A stretch of 64,000 nucleotides of DNA from Pseudooceanicola algae (GTDB lineage Bacteria > Pseudomonadota > Alphaproteobacteria > Rhodobacterales > Rhodobacteraceae), in the NCBI RefSeq assembly GCF_003590145.2, contig NZ_CP060436.1, forward strand, positions 1,398,001 to 1,462,000. The letters run 5' to 3'. The notes below the pieces were generated by a model. The model searched no databases and had not been told where the DNA came from. It was given only the letters and a program-made list of their open reading frames with translations. This document shows positions 23,987 through 32,992 of this stretch, one piece after another (position 1 is the first letter of the stretch; every line of letters starts with the position of its first letter). A program made the translations under genes and the position numbers.

Positions 23987-26314
23987 TTAACCGATGCTGA
24001 TTTCTTGGTGGCAGAGGGGCTTGTGCATGGGAGCGCCCGTGAGGAAGGTCCCGGTCTGTTCGACCGCACGGATGGTGCTGCGGGGGATCGTGGCCTGTGC
24101 GCGCGGGCCGGCGCCGTGCCCGACCATAGCGGCCTGCACCGCCGTCGCACCGCTGGCAGCATCGCTGGTCGTGATGATCAATTCATCGCCGGCGACCGCC
24201 ACGCCCGAAACCGTGGCGCCGACCAGCGCGATCCCCGAATTTGCAAGACCGGCTTCATCGACAAGCCAGCCCGTGACGCTTTCCGCGTCTTCGGACAGCG
24301 TGACCGTGACCTCGTTTGCCCCGGTGAACGAGGCGCTGACCATGTGAAGCGGAAGCCAGCCCAGACCCTGCTCGATGCGATAAATCGCGGCCTGCTCCAT
24401 TTCCCCGCGCATCGCGTGCCCGACGCTGGTGTTGTGCAGGAAATCGTAGTCCGACCAGGGGAAGATATAGGAAGGCCCCGTGCAGAAGAAAACGCCATCC
24501 GTATCGGCCAGCGCTTCATCCAGGATCGACCGGCACCCCGCGCTGCTGTTGTAAAAGCTCGACGCCTGCGTCGAGACCATCCGCACCGGCGTTTGCTGCC
24601 CGAGGATCGCCTGCGCCTTGGCCTGCGTCTGCGCCCGCAGCAGGTTGTGATTGACGCCAAGCGTCGGAGTGGCAGGGTCAGATTCTCCCTGCTGCATCAA
24701 CATCCAGTCATAGACCGCGCTGATGCTGAGATCCGCGATCGAAGTCAGCACCGTGGTCATATTGGCCGCGTAATATTCCCCGGCGGGCGCGCCATCGAGC
24801 ATGCTCGCGATGAACTCGCCGCCCTCGGCATTCGACCAGGCCAAGATATTCGGCACCCAGTCGCCTAAGGCCGCATGGCCCGCAGCCGCATGCGCCCGCG
24901 CGGCCGCGCTGACCGAGATCGTCCCGTGCTTGTCGGCCGCCGAAATCGTGTCGACCAGATCCGTAACACCCGTGATGGCATCCGACGCCAGTTCGACAGA
25001 CGCCCCGCCCGAGGTTGCGATGCCGAGCCAGACATCCTTTGCCGCCGTCATAAGCATGGAAGGGCGATGCGCAAACTCCAGCGGGCCGGGAAACACCACG
25101 CTGCGGTCGTCGTTGGCCGTGCCCTCGGCATTGGACTGCCCGTCATTGGTCCAGATGCGATACCCGCCGAAGCGCCAGATAGATCCATCAGACAGCGCAA
25201 CGCGGACACTCACAGGAACACTGTTCTGGTCAAGGTACGTACCAATGACGCTGTTTCCGAAGACCTTGGCGGAGATCCAAGTCCGGTCAGCGCTGTCATC
25301 CAGCAGCCGAGCGCCGCCCGTGCCGGTGGATACGTAGAGCGCCCCGTCAACCACGTAGGCGTCACCCTGCGTCGGTCCGGGGTCAACCGGGGCCAAAGAG
25401 ACAATGTACCCGTCCTGATCCACCTCTCGAACAGAAATGGCCCCCTCCCCCTCCATGTACCCAAGAGTGCGGCGCATTTCGGCCAGGCTGACCTCGACGA
25501 TAGTTTGATCCACGGCAACACCCCCGGAAAGTCGCAGAGAACGGATGACGATGCCGTTGATGTCAACCAGTTGGGGAACCGCATTCAAGTTGAGCCCCTC
25601 CCCGGTCATGCGGCCAAGCGTTGCTCGCATCGTCTTGAGCGCGATTTCCTCCTGCGTCGCACGCGAAGAAAAGGCATCCGCGTCCTGAGCAGCAGCCGTG
25701 CCCACCTCCGCCTGCTGCACCGCTGTCTCTGCAAGGGCGCCCTGCGCGGCCGTGGCATAGGCCGCCGAAAGGCTGGCGAGATCGAGGAAGGCCGTAAAGC
25801 TGACAGGGTCGGTCCCGACTGAATTGATCGCGCTTGTGCAGACAAAGACCTGGTTGGCGTAGGTGCCGCCCGTGATCTGGATCGCCGCATTGGCGAACTC
25901 GCCCGCCTCGTCCATGTCCGTTGCGCGGGCCCATGCGCCGGCGGCCGTAATGTATGGCCCATTTTCTGCCGGGTTGGCCTGCCCGGCGACAAGAACGCGG
26001 CTCGCCGAGGTCATCACGCCGCTGACCGCCTGCTCTCCCGACAGGGCGATATCGCCGGTCGATACCGTGACAGCCGGAAGGCGCGGCGAAAGCCCCGCAG
26101 CCGAGATCGCTTGCAATTGCGAGATCTCGCCCTCGGCGGCGGCGACGCGATTGTCGAGCGCCGTCACCGCCTGAGCCTGCACCACCAGCCCTTGCTCGGC
26201 CGCTTCGATCGCAAGGTTCTGCTCTTCGCCGAACCGCGTCGCATCCTGGGGCAGCGGCTGGTGCAAGGAGGAATTTCCCTCCCAAACCTCCTGGGGTGTT
26301 TTCGTAAGTTGCAT
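23987..26314 (-). CDS. Phage tail protein with GQSN-type (SASA/CE6-like) carbohydrate esterase domain
   Basis: 775 aa. A helical N-terminus (about 30-70) precedes beta-rich phage tail segments (about 75-180, SGVMTSASRVLVAGQANPAE). From about residue 385 there is an SGNH-like hydrolase. The nucleophile motif NDGQSNAEG places Ser394, QQGESD lies at about 541-546, and an Asp-x2-His pair (DFLH) lies near 624-627. This matches the sialate O-acetylesterase/CE6 family, so deacetylation of host capsule or LPS is predicted. The ATG at 26314 has GAGG upstream. The C-terminal 90 residues form another beta module. Confidence 0.8.
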   Translation of the reverse strand: MQLTKTPQEVWEGNSSLHQPLPQDATRFGEEQNLAIEAAEQGLVVQAQAVTALDNRVAAAEGEISQLQAISAAGLSPRLPAVTVSTGDIALSGEQAVSGVMTSASRVLVAGQANPAENGPYITAAGAWARATDMDEAGEFANAAIQITGGTYANQVFVCTSAINSVGTDPVSFTAFLDLASLSAAYATAAQGALAETAVQQAEVGTAAAQDADAFSSRATQEEIALKTMRATLGRMTGEGLNLNAVPQLVDINGIVIRSLRLSGGVAVDQTIVEVSLAEMRRTLGYMEGEGAISVREVDQDGYIVSLAPVDPGPTQGDAYVVDGALYVSTGTGGARLLDDSADRTWISAKVFGNSVIGTYLDQNSVPVSVRVALSDGSIWRFGGYRIWTNDGQSNAEGTANDDRSVVFPGPLEFAHRPSMLMTAAKDVWLGIATSGGASVELASDAITGVTDLVDTISAADKHGTISVSAAARAHAAAGHAALGDWVPNILAWSNAEGGEFIASMLDGAPAGEYYAANMTTVLTSIADLSISAVYDWMLMQQGESDPATPTLGVNHNLLRAQTQAKAQAILGQQTPVRMVSTQASSFYNSSAGCRSILDEALADTDGVFFCTGPSYIFPWSDYDFLHNTSVGHAMRGEMEQAAIYRIEQGLGWLPLHMVSASFTGANEVTVTLSEDAESVTGWLVDEAGLANSGIALVGATVSGVAVAGDELIITTSDAASGATAVQAAMVGHGAGPRAQATIPRSTIRAVEQTGTFLTGAPMHKPLCHQEISIG

Positions 26315-26326
26315 GCTCGACCCTCG

Positions 26327-28108
26327 TCAGATGATTGTGATTGTTTCAGGCCCGGAGGCATTTGCAGGCAGCCCCCCGCCGGCGGATGGCACGCCCGAGG
26401 CGTTTATGGGCACCGCCCAATAAGTGTATGATCCCGAGGCCAGCCCGGTATCGGTCCAGGTATCCGCATTCCCCGGCAATCCGTATTCCGTCCGCACCAA
26501 CGCCGCGTCCGCGAAATCCGTGCTGGCATCGGCCCGGTAGATCCGGCTGGTGTAGTAATTGGGATCGTCAGGCGCCTCGATATCGATCACCGCCTGCGCG
26601 GCGCCGGCTGTTGCCGTGAAGGCGTCCAGCGCTCCTGGTGGCGTCGGGTTCGCCGTCGCCAGGACAGAAAGCGAGGCGGTCCAGTCCGACACCCGCCCCG
26701 AGCCGGTACGATTGCGCGCCTGCACCTCATAGGTCGCGCCGTCGACCAGGCCGCTGATCACCTGGGACGTGACCCTCGTCGTGCCGGATCCGGCCGGGAC
26801 ATAGGTATTCTGCCAATCAGCGATCCCGGCACCAGGCGCGCGGTATTGGATATCCTGCCCGACCCCCGAGGCCTGTTCATCCCACTCAAACAGCACCCGC
26901 GCGCCGCCGCCGGATCCCGCGATCCCGGTGAAGCTGAACCCGGTCAACGCCTCCGGCTCGCCGTCCTCGGTCAAGACCTCATAGGCCGGGCGATCGGGTT
27001 CCTCGGTCGCGGCCAGGAAATCGAAATCCTCGGCGATGACACTTGATGCCTCAAGGTCGAAGGTCAGCCGGTCCTGCCCGCGCGAGAGCTTGTCGATCTC
27101 AAACGTCATTTCGATCCCCAGTTCGGAATGCGAAAACCGGAAGAACCGCTTACCGACCAGATTGTAGCCGCCCAGCTTGACGGTCCCGCGCAGCCGATAC
27201 TTCGCATGGGTCTTGCGGGCGCGGCGCTTGTTTAGCCGGCTTGCCTGGTTGTGGTTACTGCAGGCAAGCACCGTGATCTCGTCGCGGCTTTCGCTGTTGA
27301 TCCCTGCGACCTCGAAAGCCCCGGAAGGCGTTTCCTGCCAATCCTGCAGCGGCTCGACATAGCGAATTGAAAAGCTGTCGGCCGCCCCGAAGTCTGCCCC
27401 TTCCGAGATCTCCAGGGCGATAAAATCTGCATCCGTCAGCGTCACATCCGGCGCGATGTAGCGCCCCACATAGAAGTCGGTCACGCCATCAGGGCGCTCG
27501 CAGAGGTAGCCATCACAAGCCGACAGCATGCGCACCAACACCGCGCCGTGTTCTTCATCATCCTCGCACCAGGTATCAATATGCCAGCGCGGCCGGTCGG
27601 CCCCCGCCGCATCCGTCAACAGCACATCCGAGGCATCCGCCTCGATCGCCACTCGATCCCAATCAACCGCATGGCCCTGATAGACAGAAAGCTCATGGGC
27701 GATAATCAAGGCCGCGTTGCGCGTCCAGCCGTAGCTGCCACTGCGCGGATCAAAGATCCGATCATTCCCATCCCAGACCGGCGCATAAGCCCACTCGCGG
27801 CCGTTCGGATAGCGCGTGTTGAAATCCGATTGCGCCACCCGGCGCGCCCGGATCGCGGCGTAGCTGATCCCGGCCAGGTCATGCGCGACAGTCCACTCGG
27901 GAAGCGCGCCGACCAACGTGCTATCGGCCGCCTGCCCAGGCTGGCCCGTATAGGTCCGCACATAGGCGATCGACCCCGAGAACCGCGTGACCTCGACACC
28001 CTCGTCGGTCTCAGGCGTAGCCAGGTCGTCGCCTTCGTCTTCGGTCAGGTAGTCGCCGAACGGCCAGGTGAACCCGTATACGGGCGCGAAGACCCGGCCG
28101 GTCCACAA
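26327..28108 (-). CDS. 5'-truncated phage tail tip protein (lambda J-like host specificity protein)
   Basis: 593 aa open frame, about half the length of intact J proteins. Preserved parts include a phage-tail core (RVAQSDFNTRYPNGREWAYA, ACDGYLCERPDGVTDFYVGR, YRLRGTVKLGGYNLVGKRFF) and C-terminal fibronectin-III-like modules from about residue 405 (YRAPGAGIADWQNTYV, VDGATYEVQARNRTGSG). The first residues come from sequence that overlaps the oppositely oriented HNH fragment, so the true N-terminal half is missing. The nominal GTG/ATG near 28108 is unlikely to be the native start. In an intact phage it would sit at the tail tip and bind the receptor; here it is probably non-functional. Confidence 0.75.
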   Translation of the reverse strand: MWTGRVFAPVYGFTWPFGDYLTEDEGDDLATPETDEGVEVTRFSGSIAYVRTYTGQPGQAADSTLVGALPEWTVAHDLAGISYAAIRARRVAQSDFNTRYPNGREWAYAPVWDGNDRIFDPRSGSYGWTRNAALIIAHELSVYQGHAVDWDRVAIEADASDVLLTDAAGADRPRWHIDTWCEDDEEHGAVLVRMLSACDGYLCERPDGVTDFYVGRYIAPDVTLTDADFIALEISEGADFGAADSFSIRYVEPLQDWQETPSGAFEVAGINSESRDEITVLACSNHNQASRLNKRRARKTHAKYRLRGTVKLGGYNLVGKRFFRFSHSELGIEMTFEIDKLSRGQDRLTFDLEASSVIAEDFDFLAATEEPDRPAYEVLTEDGEPEALTGFSFTGIAGSGGGARVLFEWDEQASGVGQDIQYRAPGAGIADWQNTYVPAGSGTTRVTSQVISGLVDGATYEVQARNRTGSGRVSDWTASLSVLATANPTPPGALDAFTATAGAAQAVIDIEAPDDPNYYTSRIYRADASTDFADAALVRTEYGLPGNADTWTDTGLASGSYTYWAVPINASGVPSAGGGLPANASGPETITII

Positions 28109-28358
28109 GCATCGTTATCTCTGGGAGCAGGAGAACGGGCCCATCCCCGCGGGCCATCGTCTGAAGTGCCTGGACGGCGACAAGACTAACACCGATCCGT
28201 CCAACTGGAAGCTCATCCCGATCGCCATGGCGCCCCGCTTGAACGGGCGCTTCGGGCGAGGCTATGACCAGGCACCGGCCGAGATCAAGCCCGCCATCAT
28301 GGCCGTGACCGAGCTGGAGCATGCGGCGCGTGAGGCGCGCAAGAGAGGCCAGGAATGA
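28068..28358 (+). pseudogene. HNH endonuclease, N-terminally truncated
   Basis: 96 codons keep only the end of a phage HNH_3-type nuclease: VHKHRYLWEQENGPIPAGH, then LKCLDGDKTNTDPSNW and LNGRFGRGYDQAPAEIKP. The upstream half, usually about 80-100 residues, is replaced by the truncated tail gene on the other strand. The GTG at 28068 is the first in-frame start but reads sequence belonging to the junction. It overlaps the next gene by ATGA, so the original phage operon continues downstream. Confidence 0.7.
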
Positions 28359-28639
28359 TCCGCACCTGCGCCATGCGCGGCTGCGCAAACGTCCTCAAGC
28401 CCTCGAACCGCTCTGGCGTCTTCTACCGGCACAGCCACAGCGCCAAGTGCCGATGCGACAAGTGCTGCCGCCGGCGCGGAGAAGCCCCGCCGGACGCCGT
28501 CAGGCTGCCTCAGCAGCCAGCGCCCACAACCCGCACCGATCGCAGGAAGGCCACCGTCACATATCCCACCGGCAACTCAGGGATCGCTGGCAAGGTCGCC
28601 GTCACGGTAGGCCGCGCGCCATGGGAGGGCGACCCGTGA
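28355..28639 (+). CDS. Small Cys-rich phage protein
   Basis: 94 aa. The N-terminal half is Cys/His-rich (CAMRGC, then HSHSAKCRCDKCCRRRG), suggesting a zinc-stabilised fold; the C-terminal half is unstructured. Start ATG overlaps the HNH stop (ATGA) and the stop overlaps the next start (GTGA). No named family. Probably a phage early or accessory gene. Confidence 0.6.
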   Translation: MIRTCAMRGCANVLKPSNRSGVFYRHSHSAKCRCDKCCRRRGEAPPDAVRLPQQPAPTTRTDRRKATVTYPTGNSGIAGKVAVTVGRAPWEGDP

Positions 28640-28857
28640 CTGACCGATACCTCAGCAAGACCCCGGCGGGCAGTGACGCAGACGAGAGAGCCACCGGCGT
28701 GGAATATCGCGCCCCTCAGGATCGAGCCACCAGGGACGCCCACGACGAAAGCGCGCAACTGGCCGATCTGCGCCACCGGCTCATCAGCCGGATCATGACC
28801 GCCGAAGAGTTTACCTTGGTCGTGATCGCCAACATCCTCGACATGAAGGAGCGATAA
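28636..28857 (+). CDS. Small hypothetical phage protein
   Basis: 73 aa from a GTG that overlaps the previous stop by GTGA, with GGGAGGG upstream. The N-terminus is polar and the C-terminus helical (LADLRHRLISRIMTAEEFTL, ending ILDMKER). It is translationally coupled to the Cys-rich gene and followed 2 nt later by the HTH gene. No family recognised. Confidence 0.6.
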   Translation: MTDRYLSKTPAGSDADERATGVEYRAPQDRATRDAHDESAQLADLRHRLISRIMTAEEFTLVVIANILDMKER

Positions 28858-28859
28858 AA

Positions 28860-29108
28860 ATGGGAACGCAGCAGACCTTCGTCATGGTGCCGGCAGAGGA
28901 TTTCGCCGCCCTTCGCTCCGAAATCCGCGCGCTGCGAGACCAGATCGACGGCGCCACCATCACTCCACGAGCCGAGTGGATCAGCATCGCTGAAGCTGCC
29001 AAGGCCAAGGGCGTCAATCGCAGCACAATCCACCGCTGGATCTCGTCCGGCAGGTTGGAAGCCCGGGGCAGCGGTCGGCTCCGCCAAGTCAAAACACGAT
29101 ATTCCTAA
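28860..29108 (+). CDS. Helix-turn-helix / excisionase-like DNA-binding protein
   Basis: 82 aa. The C-terminal half carries a MerR/excisionase-type winged HTH pattern: EWISIAEAAKAKGVNRSTIH, then RWISSGRLEARGSGR. The ATG at 28860 has AAGGAG nine nt upstream. Because it lies in an integrase-bearing element it is a candidate Xis or operon regulator, but it is about 8 kb from the integrase, so that is inference. Confidence 0.7.
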   Translation: MGTQQTFVMVPAEDFAALRSEIRALRDQIDGATITPRAEWISIAEAAKAKGVNRSTIHRWISSGRLEARGSGRLRQVKTRYS

Positions 29109-29321
29109 ACGGCTATCCGGCCCTTAGTGGCGATCGTCGTAAACTGCCCTATGCGGCCATTCATTGGGAGCCACCGCGCTGCGGCACAGCTTCGCCGAAG
29201 CGGCCGTTCGCGCCAGGGCGCAGCATCCGTATAGGTCGAAATCGCAGAAACTCCTTGATGGGACAGCGCTGCTACTGGCTATAGTTATCCATGTAGCAAC
29301 GATAACCGTGATTCTGCGAAA

Positions 29322-29564
29322 ATGGCTGATTATCACATTTCGAAGGATGCAGCTGGGTGGAAGGTCACCAAAGCAGGGGGTCAGAAAGCTTCCGCATCCG
29401 CTAGCACAAAAGCCGAAGCACAAGATATTGCCAAGAAATTGGCAATATCGTCAGGTGGCGGTGAGGTAAGAGAGTATGCTTCACGAGATGGTTCGGTTCA
29501 CAAAAGAGGCCAGATCATTGATAGCGACACGCACGGAAAACCCGATCCGAAAGGCAACGGCTGA
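29322..29564 (+). CDS. DUF2188 domain protein
   Basis: 80 aa. The full DUF2188 pattern is visible: N-terminal YHISKDAAGWKVTKAGGQKA, the STKAEAQDIAKKLA helix, and the end SRDGSVHKRGQIIDSDTHGK. Widespread small protein of unknown function, often on mobile DNA. The 213 nt before it (29109-29321) hold no supported gene. Confidence 0.75.
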   Translation: MADYHISKDAAGWKVTKAGGQKASASASTKAEAQDIAKKLAISSGGGEVREYASRDGSVHKRGQIIDSDTHGKPDPKGNG

Positions 29565-29768
29565 CGGCCCGAAGCCGACACTCGCCGCTTCTTAGTTTGC
29601 CGCATTGCAGCTCGACTTATCGAACCTTCGCGGCGGGCGGACAGCTTGAGGCTGCTGAACCGCTTTACGCGCAATGCAGGGGCTCTCGCGTCACCCTCCT
29701 GCATTCGGATCAATTGACGCTGCAAGCCGCGTGAGGTAGCCGCTACACTGGCTAAAGGGATTGGCGAG

Positions 29769-30155
29769 ATGTGGAAAAATATCTTCTTTGCGGCGCTTCT
29801 GCTTGGCATCGGCTACATCGGCTACGATGCGTACCGGCATGCAGTCTTTGATAAGCCAGCCGATTTGCCGGAAGGTGCTTGGACAGTCGCAGTCCGAAGC
29901 GGGTTCCGCGGCATGGTGACGGAAGTGCCTGAGGATCGCGACGCACGCCGCTATCTCGTATACCCGAACGAAGAGACGCCTAAATGGTACCTGAAGACGT
30001 GGGCAACATGCCGCGCCATTACAGATCAGGAGCGTGCGCAATACGAAGAGCATAGAGCACGCGAACCGGGGCTTCGCTGGGAGGCCGTGTGCGAGATTGA
30101 TGCCGACGGCGAGACTTTCATTCGCGGCTGGATTGCGTCTGTTCCGCGACTCTGA
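29769..30155 (+). CDS. Membrane-anchored hypothetical protein
   Basis: 128 aa. A short N-terminal membrane anchor (IFFAALLLGIGYIGY, residues 5-19) precedes a soluble domain of about 100 residues. The domain has two Cys (TWATCRAIT, WEAVCEID), which could form a disulphide outside the membrane. No family recognised. It lies between small phage genes and the McrBC-like operon and could belong to either. Confidence 0.6.
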   Translation: MWKNIFFAALLLGIGYIGYDAYRHAVFDKPADLPEGAWTVAVRSGFRGMVTEVPEDRDARRYLVYPNEETPKWYLKTWATCRAITDQERAQYEEHRAREPGLRWEAVCEIDADGETFIRGWIASVPRL

Positions 30156-30466
30156 GCTTCGTTTGGGCGTTCGCCCACCAGCAATAACTTGCTATTCTGT
30201 TTAGGAAACCCGCGTCTCCTGAGACTTGGGTGGAGCATCAACGGCCCGAAGCCGACCTTCGTGCCACGCGCGACGAATGACCGGTGTCAGCCCAATTCGC
30301 CGTTCTTGCCGTGCAATAGGTTCGACTGGAGGCCAGCCGTCGGCCAGGCGCCATGCAGCATCTACTGACGTCCCGAAGTGCAATCCGGATAGATCTGTCT
30401 CGAGCGCGATCATTGACCTTGGTCTGAGAAGTTCCCACTATGTAAGCCCAGGCAAAATCAAGATTT
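30156..30466. other. 311-nt region upstream of the McrBC-like operon
   Basis: Likely promoter region of the restriction operon. A 70-codon minus-strand frame (30201-30413, MIALETDLSGLHFGTSVDAA at its start) has an AAGG close to its ATG and could be a small divergent gene, but nothing else supports it. A 16-bp sequence ACGGCCCGAAGCCGAC at 30241-30256 repeats one at 29564-29579. Confidence 0.4.
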
Positions 30467-32992
30467 GTGTTATTAGAATACTTCTTTTCAGAAGATATCA
30501 GGGGCAGGCCGTTGGCGTCAAAAGATAAGAGATACTTTTTTTCAGTTGGGCAGAAGAGCTTTGAGGCCGGCACTGGCCCAAACCATTTTTCCACCGTCGT
30601 TCCGATTGCCGATGTGAACGGAGAGATCATCGGTGACCGCTTGGTGGAGTTCCCTAATCGCGGCCGGGTCTGGTGGATGCTGCGCGGCGAAGCTCGCGTG
30701 ACCCATGCGCCGCCAGGCTGTCTTATCATGTCTGGCATTGAGGACTCGATGGACCTGTCTTCGTCGCCAGAAAAGGACGTCTATCAGCTTCTACAGCCCA
30801 CCCTTCCCGGCCCGAAGGACTTAATTGAGGTCCTGACACCGGGCGCCGAGATCACCGATCCGAACGCCTTGCTCGACGGTTTCCGGATGCGCTGCGATCA
30901 TGAGCCGACGCGACATGTCCTCGTGCGGATCGGCGATCACCTTTATGGGCCGCTGAAGGTCGAATTGGACCGCCCCGAGAATGACCGGTTGATCGAGCCA
31001 GAAATCCATTTCAGCAAGCCGGTCGCGCCGCATGTTGTCTATAGGATTGCCGTTGGCGACGCGGAGGGACGCACTGGCCACATTCGGCACAAGGTGATCG
31101 TACAGCGTGACGCCAGCAAGCCGGACGATCAGATCGGGCACACTGTTCGTTACGAGGCGATCACCGGCGCTTTGTATGAAGACCTGCGGGAGGGGGCACA
31201 GGAGGTTGATCTCGTTTCCCTGCAGGATGCTGTCCGGCAGATTTCGCGCGATTTTTTGTCGCGAAAAGAGCGACGTGAGTTCATGGAACGGCTCAACCGA
31301 TTTGCCGACGAGGCGCAGTCAGGGCCGACCGTTATCGCACGGATTCAAAGCTTTCTGGACCAGCAGAACAAGGAACTCGACAGACTTGATCAGATTTTCG
31401 AAGCTCTCCTGACTGACGAGAGCTTCAAGCCAAAGATCGATCAGGCCGTCGCGACTGAGGTCGAAAAGCGCGTGGACGCGCAAGCCGCACGAATTGACGC
31501 CCTTGCGAAAGAGCGAGTCGCCAAGCTGACCGCGGAACTCGAGCAGCTTGAAGAGGTATTGCGAACGAAACGCGACGATTTCGATAGGGAAGCCGATCGC
31601 AAGCTGAAGGCTCTGGACGCGGAAATCGTCGCTCAGCATGAAGCAGCAAGAGAGAAGATCGCAAACCAGAAAGAAGAACTCGTCTGGCAGGAGCAAATCC
31701 TGGAAGAGAGTCTGAAGGAGATATCCGCCAAGCTCTCAGAGAACCGTATGGGGGTGGTGAACGACTTCCTTGCATTGGAGCCGCTTCTTTCGCGCCTCGG
31801 TCTCGGCGGATCGGCGCGACCGGATGATCGGAGGGACGCAGGAACGGTGAAGGAGGCGGCTGCACCCGCCTTGCACCTACCTGAGTATGCAACCCCAACC
31901 GAAGAGCGTGCAGCCCTACTCGAAGAGGACTTCTTCGAGCGGTTTGCTACGCATGTTGAGGAGAGCGGCTTCATCTTCGACCGCGGGGACCTTCTGGCTT
32001 TCCATCTATGCGCCAAGGAGCGTGCGCCTGTCATTCTGGGCGGTGTGTCCGGGTCCGGTAAATCGTCTCTGCCTGTGCTCTATGCAGAAGCAATTGCCGG
32101 GCAGGACGCCGACCAGAGCCATCTGGCTGTGGACGTGAACCCATCGTGGACTAGCCCTGCAGACCTACTCGGCTATACCGATGCACTGGAACACCGTTTC
32201 ATTCCGGCGGCGTCGGGATTGCTGAATCAAATGATCCTCGCCTCTCATGCGCGCAAGGTTCTTAGGGCGTCTGCGCCGGTATTCTCCGTCTGCCTCGAAG
32301 AACTGAACCTTGCGCAGCCCGAGCACTACCTTGCCGATGTGATTCAGGCGATATCACGAGCGCCGGGGAACCAGTTCATAAGCGTCTTCGATCCCAACGC
32401 AGTGCGGATCGACGATCCCTTCCGGCCATACGCACGCCTCGAACTTGCGCCGAACCTGATAATCGTCGGGACAGTGAACTTCGACGAAACGACGCGACCG
32501 TTGTCGATGCGCCTTCTTGATCGGTGCAACCTGATCGAATTCGTCGTGGATGAAAGTCTTCCCGTTCTCGGAATGTCTGCACAGACCGGCGCGCGGGTGG
32601 TTGAGGGACCAGGCGTGCTGCAGGCGGACCGGGACCGGTGGACACGGAACAGCAACGTCCCTGCGCGGGCAATTGAGATCTTGGGGAAGATACAGCCTGA
32701 ACTCAGTGTGCTTGGCTGCGGGCTCACCCACCGGCGCCAGACCTCGATCTGCCGATTCATCGCCAATGCTCCCGAGAGCCTTTGCAACTTCGATCAGGCA
32801 TTGGACATGCAATTGCGCCAACGCATCCTGCCGCAGATCCGGGGGCTGTATCGGCCGGGGGCGATGGAGGCCTTGGGACGTCTTGCCGAAAAGCTCGAGA
32901 AGGCAACCGATATTCCGAGGACCCTTCAATCGCTCGCCCGACTGGAGTCTGACGCACGAGCATCCGACGATATGTTCCTCGGTGAAGAATGA
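30467..32992 (+). CDS. McrB-like AAA+ NTPase with long coiled coil
   Basis: 841 aa. A novel-looking N-terminal region (about 1-240) precedes a long charged coiled coil (about 325-430, e.g. LTAELEQLEEVLRTKRDDFD). An AAA+ module follows with Walker A GGVSGSGKSSL (about 525-535), Walker B VFSVCLEELN (about 605-614), sensor 1 IIVGTVNFDE (about 664-673) and a likely arginine finger in MRLLDR. The GTxNxD sensor fits the McrB clade. It should act with the downstream nuclease to cut foreign, probably modified, DNA. The start is a weak GTG; a TTG at 30512 (reading ASKDKRYFF) is an alternative. Stop overlaps the next ATG by 4 bp. Confidence 0.8.
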   Translation: MLLEYFFSEDIRGRPLASKDKRYFFSVGQKSFEAGTGPNHFSTVVPIADVNGEIIGDRLVEFPNRGRVWWMLRGEARVTHAPPGCLIMSGIEDSMDLSSSPEKDVYQLLQPTLPGPKDLIEVLTPGAEITDPNALLDGFRMRCDHEPTRHVLVRIGDHLYGPLKVELDRPENDRLIEPEIHFSKPVAPHVVYRIAVGDAEGRTGHIRHKVIVQRDASKPDDQIGHTVRYEAITGALYEDLREGAQEVDLVSLQDAVRQISRDFLSRKERREFMERLNRFADEAQSGPTVIARIQSFLDQQNKELDRLDQIFEALLTDESFKPKIDQAVATEVEKRVDAQAARIDALAKERVAKLTAELEQLEEVLRTKRDDFDREADRKLKALDAEIVAQHEAAREKIANQKEELVWQEQILEESLKEISAKLSENRMGVVNDFLALEPLLSRLGLGGSARPDDRRDAGTVKEAAAPALHLPEYATPTEERAALLEEDFFERFATHVEESGFIFDRGDLLAFHLCAKERAPVILGGVSGSGKSSLPVLYAEAIAGQDADQSHLAVDVNPSWTSPADLLGYTDALEHRFIPAASGLLNQMILASHARKVLRASAPVFSVCLEELNLAQPEHYLADVIQAISRAPGNQFISVFDPNAVRIDDPFRPYARLELAPNLIIVGTVNFDETTRPLSMRLLDRCNLIEFVVDESLPVLGMSAQTGARVVEGPGVLQADRDRWTRNSNVPARAIEILGKIQPELSVLGCGLTHRRQTSICRFIANAPESLCNFDQALDMQLRQRILPQIRGLYRPGAMEALGRLAEKLEKATDIPRTLQSLARLESDARASDDMFLGEE

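Noticed and set aside
23987-26314. Tail protein considered as a diversity-generating-retroelement target
   Set aside because: No reverse transcriptase, template repeat or variable repeat is visible in the window.
21448-28108. Tail and lysis genes considered as a tailocin or gene transfer agent
   Set aside because: No sheath, tube, tape-measure, baseplate, capsid or terminase genes are present, and the tail-tip gene itself is truncated.
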